DNA of 8,207 nt, from positions 1-8,207 of the forward strand of contig JAITBV010000116.1 in assembly GCA_031283395.1 (NCBI GenBank), written 5' to 3'. Positions 6,218 to 8,207 of this stretch are shown here, in pieces. Positions within the stretch are counted from its first letter, which is position 1. Each line of letters opens with the position of its first letter. The stretch is from Candidatus Adiutrix sp. (lineage in GTDB: Bacteria; Desulfobacterota; Desulfarculia; Adiutricales; Adiutricaceae). Position numbers and translations under genes: made by a program. The notes below the pieces were generated by a model. That model worked only from the letters and a program-made list of their open reading frames with translations. It searched no databases and was not told the origin of the DNA.

Positions 6218-7852
6218 ATGACCCATCGCGTCTATTTCAACAGCCCGCCCGAACAGGACCAGGACACCCCAGAACTGACAAGCCTGGCCCGCGACCCGGC
6301 CCTGATGAACCATAACGAGGCCGACCTGGCCCTGGTGGTCCGAAAGCCCGAGGGCCGGGCCTTTCGCCTCTTAAGGGATTTCGGCCAGACCCCACTTTAC
6401 TACGCCCCGCTACCCGACGGCTTCGCCTGGAGCTTCAGCTACCGGGAACTTCTGGATTTCCTGGACCGGACGGCCCCGGACGCGACCAGACCGGACGAGG
6501 CCACGCTCTTCGACTACCTGGCCACCCACTACCGTTACGTCTTCCGCGATCCGGGCCGCACCTTCCACCAGGGCGTCCGCCAGGTTCCGGCCGGGGCCTA
6601 TGTGGATATCGACGAGTCCGGGGCCGGGGAAAGCTACTGGCTGGACCTGGAACCGGACCCGGAAGCCGGCCGCCTGGGCCCGGACGAGGCGGCCGAAAAA
6701 CTGATGGACCTTCTGGCCCGGAGCGTGGACTGGCGGGCCCGCGCCGCCGTCCGTCCGGCCTTCACCATCTCCTCGGGCCTCGACAGCGCCGGGGTGGCCA
6801 GCCTGGCCGCGCGGAGCCTCTCGCGGCCTCTGGGCGTCTTTTCCGTGGGCTACAACGCCCCCACGGAATACGATGAGACCGACGGGGTGGAGGAATTGGC
6901 CAGGGCCAATCCGGACTGGCGCTGGACCCACCTGAACCTGGACCGGCCGGACCTGGCGGGCGAAACGGAAAAACTCGTGGGGCTCACCCGTTCGCCGGTC
7001 ATCACCGTCACCTGGCTGGCCTACCATCTCCTGGCCCGCGGCCTGGAAGACTTCCGGGAGGTATTCACCGGCCTGGGCGGAGACGAGTGCTTGGCCGGGG
7101 AATACGGCCACTTCCTGTATTTCTTCGCCGACCTCAAGGCCGCCGGGGACCACGAGCGCCTGGGGGCGGAGATCGAGGCCTGGAGCCGCCTCCACGACCA
7201 CCCGATCTTTCGGAAAAACCGGACTATGGCGGAAGCCTTCTGGGCCCGGAACCTTGATTTCAAGACCGGGGAAATGCGCGTGGATATGGAGGTCTATGAA
7301 AGCGGGGCCGAGTTTTTCAATAACGACTGGTTCGAGACCTTCGGCCGGGCCCGGCCACCCATGCCCCGGCCCTATCCCGGCTTTCTGGCCAACCGCCTGT
7401 ACCAGGAGATCGTCTTTGAAACCACCCCCCCCACCCTCTGGGGTTTTCAGCGGGTCAACGAGGCCCTGGGCCTCCGCGGCGTTTCGCCCTTCCTGAGCCC
7501 GGCCCTGTTCAAGTTCGGCCTGTCGCTCCCTTCCGGACTCAGATACGACCAGGGCCTGACCAAGGCCCTCTACCGCCGGGGCCTTAAGGGCCTTCTGCCG
7601 GAAAGTATGAGGACCAGGAGCCGAAAGACAGGCTTCAACGCCCCGGCCGACCTGTGGTTCAACGAGGACAAGACACGCCGCCTGACCCGCGAACTGCTTC
7701 ACGATGGCCCCCTGGCCCGCCTGGGCTGGCTCAAAAAAGGGGCCGCCGAGCGTCTCCTTACGGAACATCGATCCGGCCGGGCCAATCACATGATGCGCCT
7801 GTGGCCGCTCTTGAACGCCTCCCTGTTTCTTCTGACCGAACCGAATCCGTAA
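6218..7852 (+). CDS. Asparagine synthetase-like amidoligase lacking the glutaminase cysteine
   Basis: A 544-residue protein of the AsnB superfamily. The C-terminal synthetase domain (about 155-535) is well formed: PP-loop ISSGLDSAGVAS (184-195), TGLGGDE (284-290), SPALFKFGLSLPSGLRYDQ (427-445) and SRKTGFNAP (468-476), the positions that bind ATP and the adenylated acid. The N-terminus is a reduced class II amidotransferase domain: it lacks the MCG start, begins MTHRVYF, and reaches RDFGQTPLYYA at 53-63, about 60 residues earlier than in AsnB; YW at 140-141 is retained. The only cysteine is C291. It therefore cannot release ammonia from glutamine by the usual route, and may use free ammonia, another amine or an intramolecular amine, as in lasso-peptide cyclases or beta-lactam synthetases. 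AGAGGT lies 4 bases before the ATG. It is coupled with two methyltransferase genes; the pathway is unknown. Confidence 0.85.
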   Translation: MTHRVYFNSPPEQDQDTPELTSLARDPALMNHNEADLALVVRKPEGRAFRLLRDFGQTPLYYAPLPDGFAWSFSYRELLDFLDRTAPDATRPDEATLFDYLATHYRYVFRDPGRTFHQGVRQVPAGAYVDIDESGAGESYWLDLEPDPEAGRLGPDEAAEKLMDLLARSVDWRARAAVRPAFTISSGLDSAGVASLAARSLSRPLGVFSVGYNAPTEYDETDGVEELARANPDWRWTHLNLDRPDLAGETEKLVGLTRSPVITVTWLAYHLLARGLEDFREVFTGLGGDECLAGEYGHFLYFFADLKAAGDHERLGAEIEAWSRLHDHPIFRKNRTMAEAFWARNLDFKTGEMRVDMEVYESGAEFFNNDWFETFGRARPPMPRPYPGFLANRLYQEIVFETTPPTLWGFQRVNEALGLRGVSPFLSPALFKFGLSLPSGLRYDQGLTKALYRRGLKGLLPESMRTRSRKTGFNAPADLWFNEDKTRRLTRELLHDGPLARLGWLKKGAAERLLTEHRSGRANHMMRLWPLLNASLFLLTEPNP

Positions 7853-7863
7853 AATCCTCAAGC

Positions 7864-7879
7864 GCCCGCCTATGCGGGT
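7864..7879 (+). terminator. Short GC hairpin after the synthetase gene (weak terminator candidate)
   Basis: CCCGC and GCGGG form a 5-base stem around the loop CTAT, extendable by one G-U pair, 11 bases after the stop codon. What follows is ATTGACC, not a U-tract, so efficient intrinsic termination is doubtful. It lies immediately before the next promoter. Confidence 0.25.
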
Positions 7880-7880
7880 A

Positions 7881-7910
7881 TTGACCGAACGGCGGCGCAT
7901 CCCTTATAAT
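7881..7910 (+). promoter_or_regulatory. Sigma-70-type promoter of the DUF3798 gene
   Basis: TTGACC (7881-7886, 5 of 6) and a perfect TATAAT (7905-7910) separated by 18 bases. The predicted transcript start is near 7917, with AAGGTGA at 7931-7937 as ribosome binding site 4 bases before ATG 7942. Confidence 0.75.
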
Positions 7911-7941
7911 TCAGTATACGCTTTAATAACAAGGTGACGCC

Positions 7942-8207
7942 ATGGACAAGCCCCAGGCCCGTCGAAACACCTGGTTGACCGCCTTTCTCCTGGGCGGGCT
8001 GGCCCTGGGCTGGATCGTTCAGCCGGCCTGCTGGGCCGCGGAAGAACCCGCCTTTCACATAGGCATTATGACCAGCGCCGGGAGCCAAAGCCGGGAAGAG
8101 TTGCGCGGGGCCCGGGAGATGATCCGCCTCTACGGCGACGCGGCCCGGGGCGGCCTGGTGCGCCACGTCACCTATCCTGAAAATTTCCTGGAAGATATCG
8201 AAACGAC
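7942..8207 (+). CDS. Secreted DUF3798-family periplasmic protein (partial, 3' end outside window)
   Basis: The first 88 residues of an exported protein. Residues 1-33 form a signal peptide: basic n-region (KPQARR), hydrophobic core (LTAFLLGGLALGWIV) and a cleavage region PACWAA|EE. C30 is not in a proper lipobox, so signal peptidase I is more likely than lipidation. The mature start FHIGIMTSAGSQSREELRGA (38-57), followed by a LYGD stretch and HVTYPENFLEDIETT, is the N-terminal signature I associate with DUF3798, a family of unknown function with a periplasmic-binding-protein-like fold found in deltaproteobacteria, spirochaetes and Firmicutes. I infer a solute-binding role; transporter genes, if any, would be outside the window. 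It has its own promoter and is probably not part of the operon to its left. Confidence 0.8.
   Translation, partial: MDKPQARRNTWLTAFLLGGLALGWIVQPACWAAEEPAFHIGIMTSAGSQSREELRGAREMIRLYGDAARGGLVRHVTYPENFLEDIET

Noticed and set aside
6410..7900. A 496-codon open frame on the minus strand opposite the synthetase gene
   Set aside because: It is the mirror of a GC-rich real gene; its translation is Gly/Gln/Pro/Ala-rich with no recognisable domain, while the plus strand encodes conserved AsnB motifs.
1..8207. CRISPR array, tRNA, rRNA, insertion sequence or prophage genes
   Set aside because: No regularly spaced repeats, cloverleaf-like sequence, terminal inverted repeats or transposase/integrase motifs were seen.

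Overview
The window is GC-rich DNA with tightly packed genes. It suggests a Gram-negative bacterium of the former Deltaproteobacteria (Desulfobacterota or a relative). The evidence is a YidC with a large periplasmic domain, a DksA of the type I associate with deltaproteobacteria, and a DUF3798 periplasmic protein. The lineage is an inference from protein character; no rRNA is present.

Positions 1-4492 (minus strand) hold one apparent operon read leftwards: dksA, rpmH, a fused rnpA-yidD gene, yidC, jag (khpB), and an open-ended gene that leaves the window. It combines a stringent-response RNA polymerase factor, ribosomal protein L34, the RNase P protein, two membrane-insertion factors and an RNA-binding protein. 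The core order rpmH-rnpA-yidD-yidC-jag is the classic bacterial arrangement. Three things depart from it: dksA heads the operon, rnpA and yidD form one reading frame, and the gene after jag is not the usual mnmE. That gene encodes an HU-like domain with a shortened DNA-binding arm, followed in the same frame by a signal-peptide-like or membrane segment, an acidic Pro-rich linker and the start of a TPR-like repeat. It is the most unusual object here.

Positions 4493-4663 form a divergent promoter region with two good sigma-70-type promoters back to back, both with 17-base spacers. The rightward promoter fixes the start of the first rightward gene at 4664.

Positions 4664-7852 (plus strand) hold a compact three-gene operon: a class I SAM methyltransferase, a second methyltransferase with an N-terminal four-cysteine zinc-binding-like module, and an asparagine-synthetase-like ligase without the glutaminase cysteine. 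The first two genes overlap by 4 bases and the third follows after 7. They probably modify one shared substrate, perhaps a surface glycan or a small metabolite, but the product cannot be read from the sequence.

Positions 7853-8207 hold a third promoter (TTGACC-18-TATAAT) and the first 88 codons of a secreted DUF3798-family protein that runs off the right edge. I see no tRNA, rRNA, CRISPR array, insertion sequence or phage gene. No gap between genes exceeds about 175 bases.
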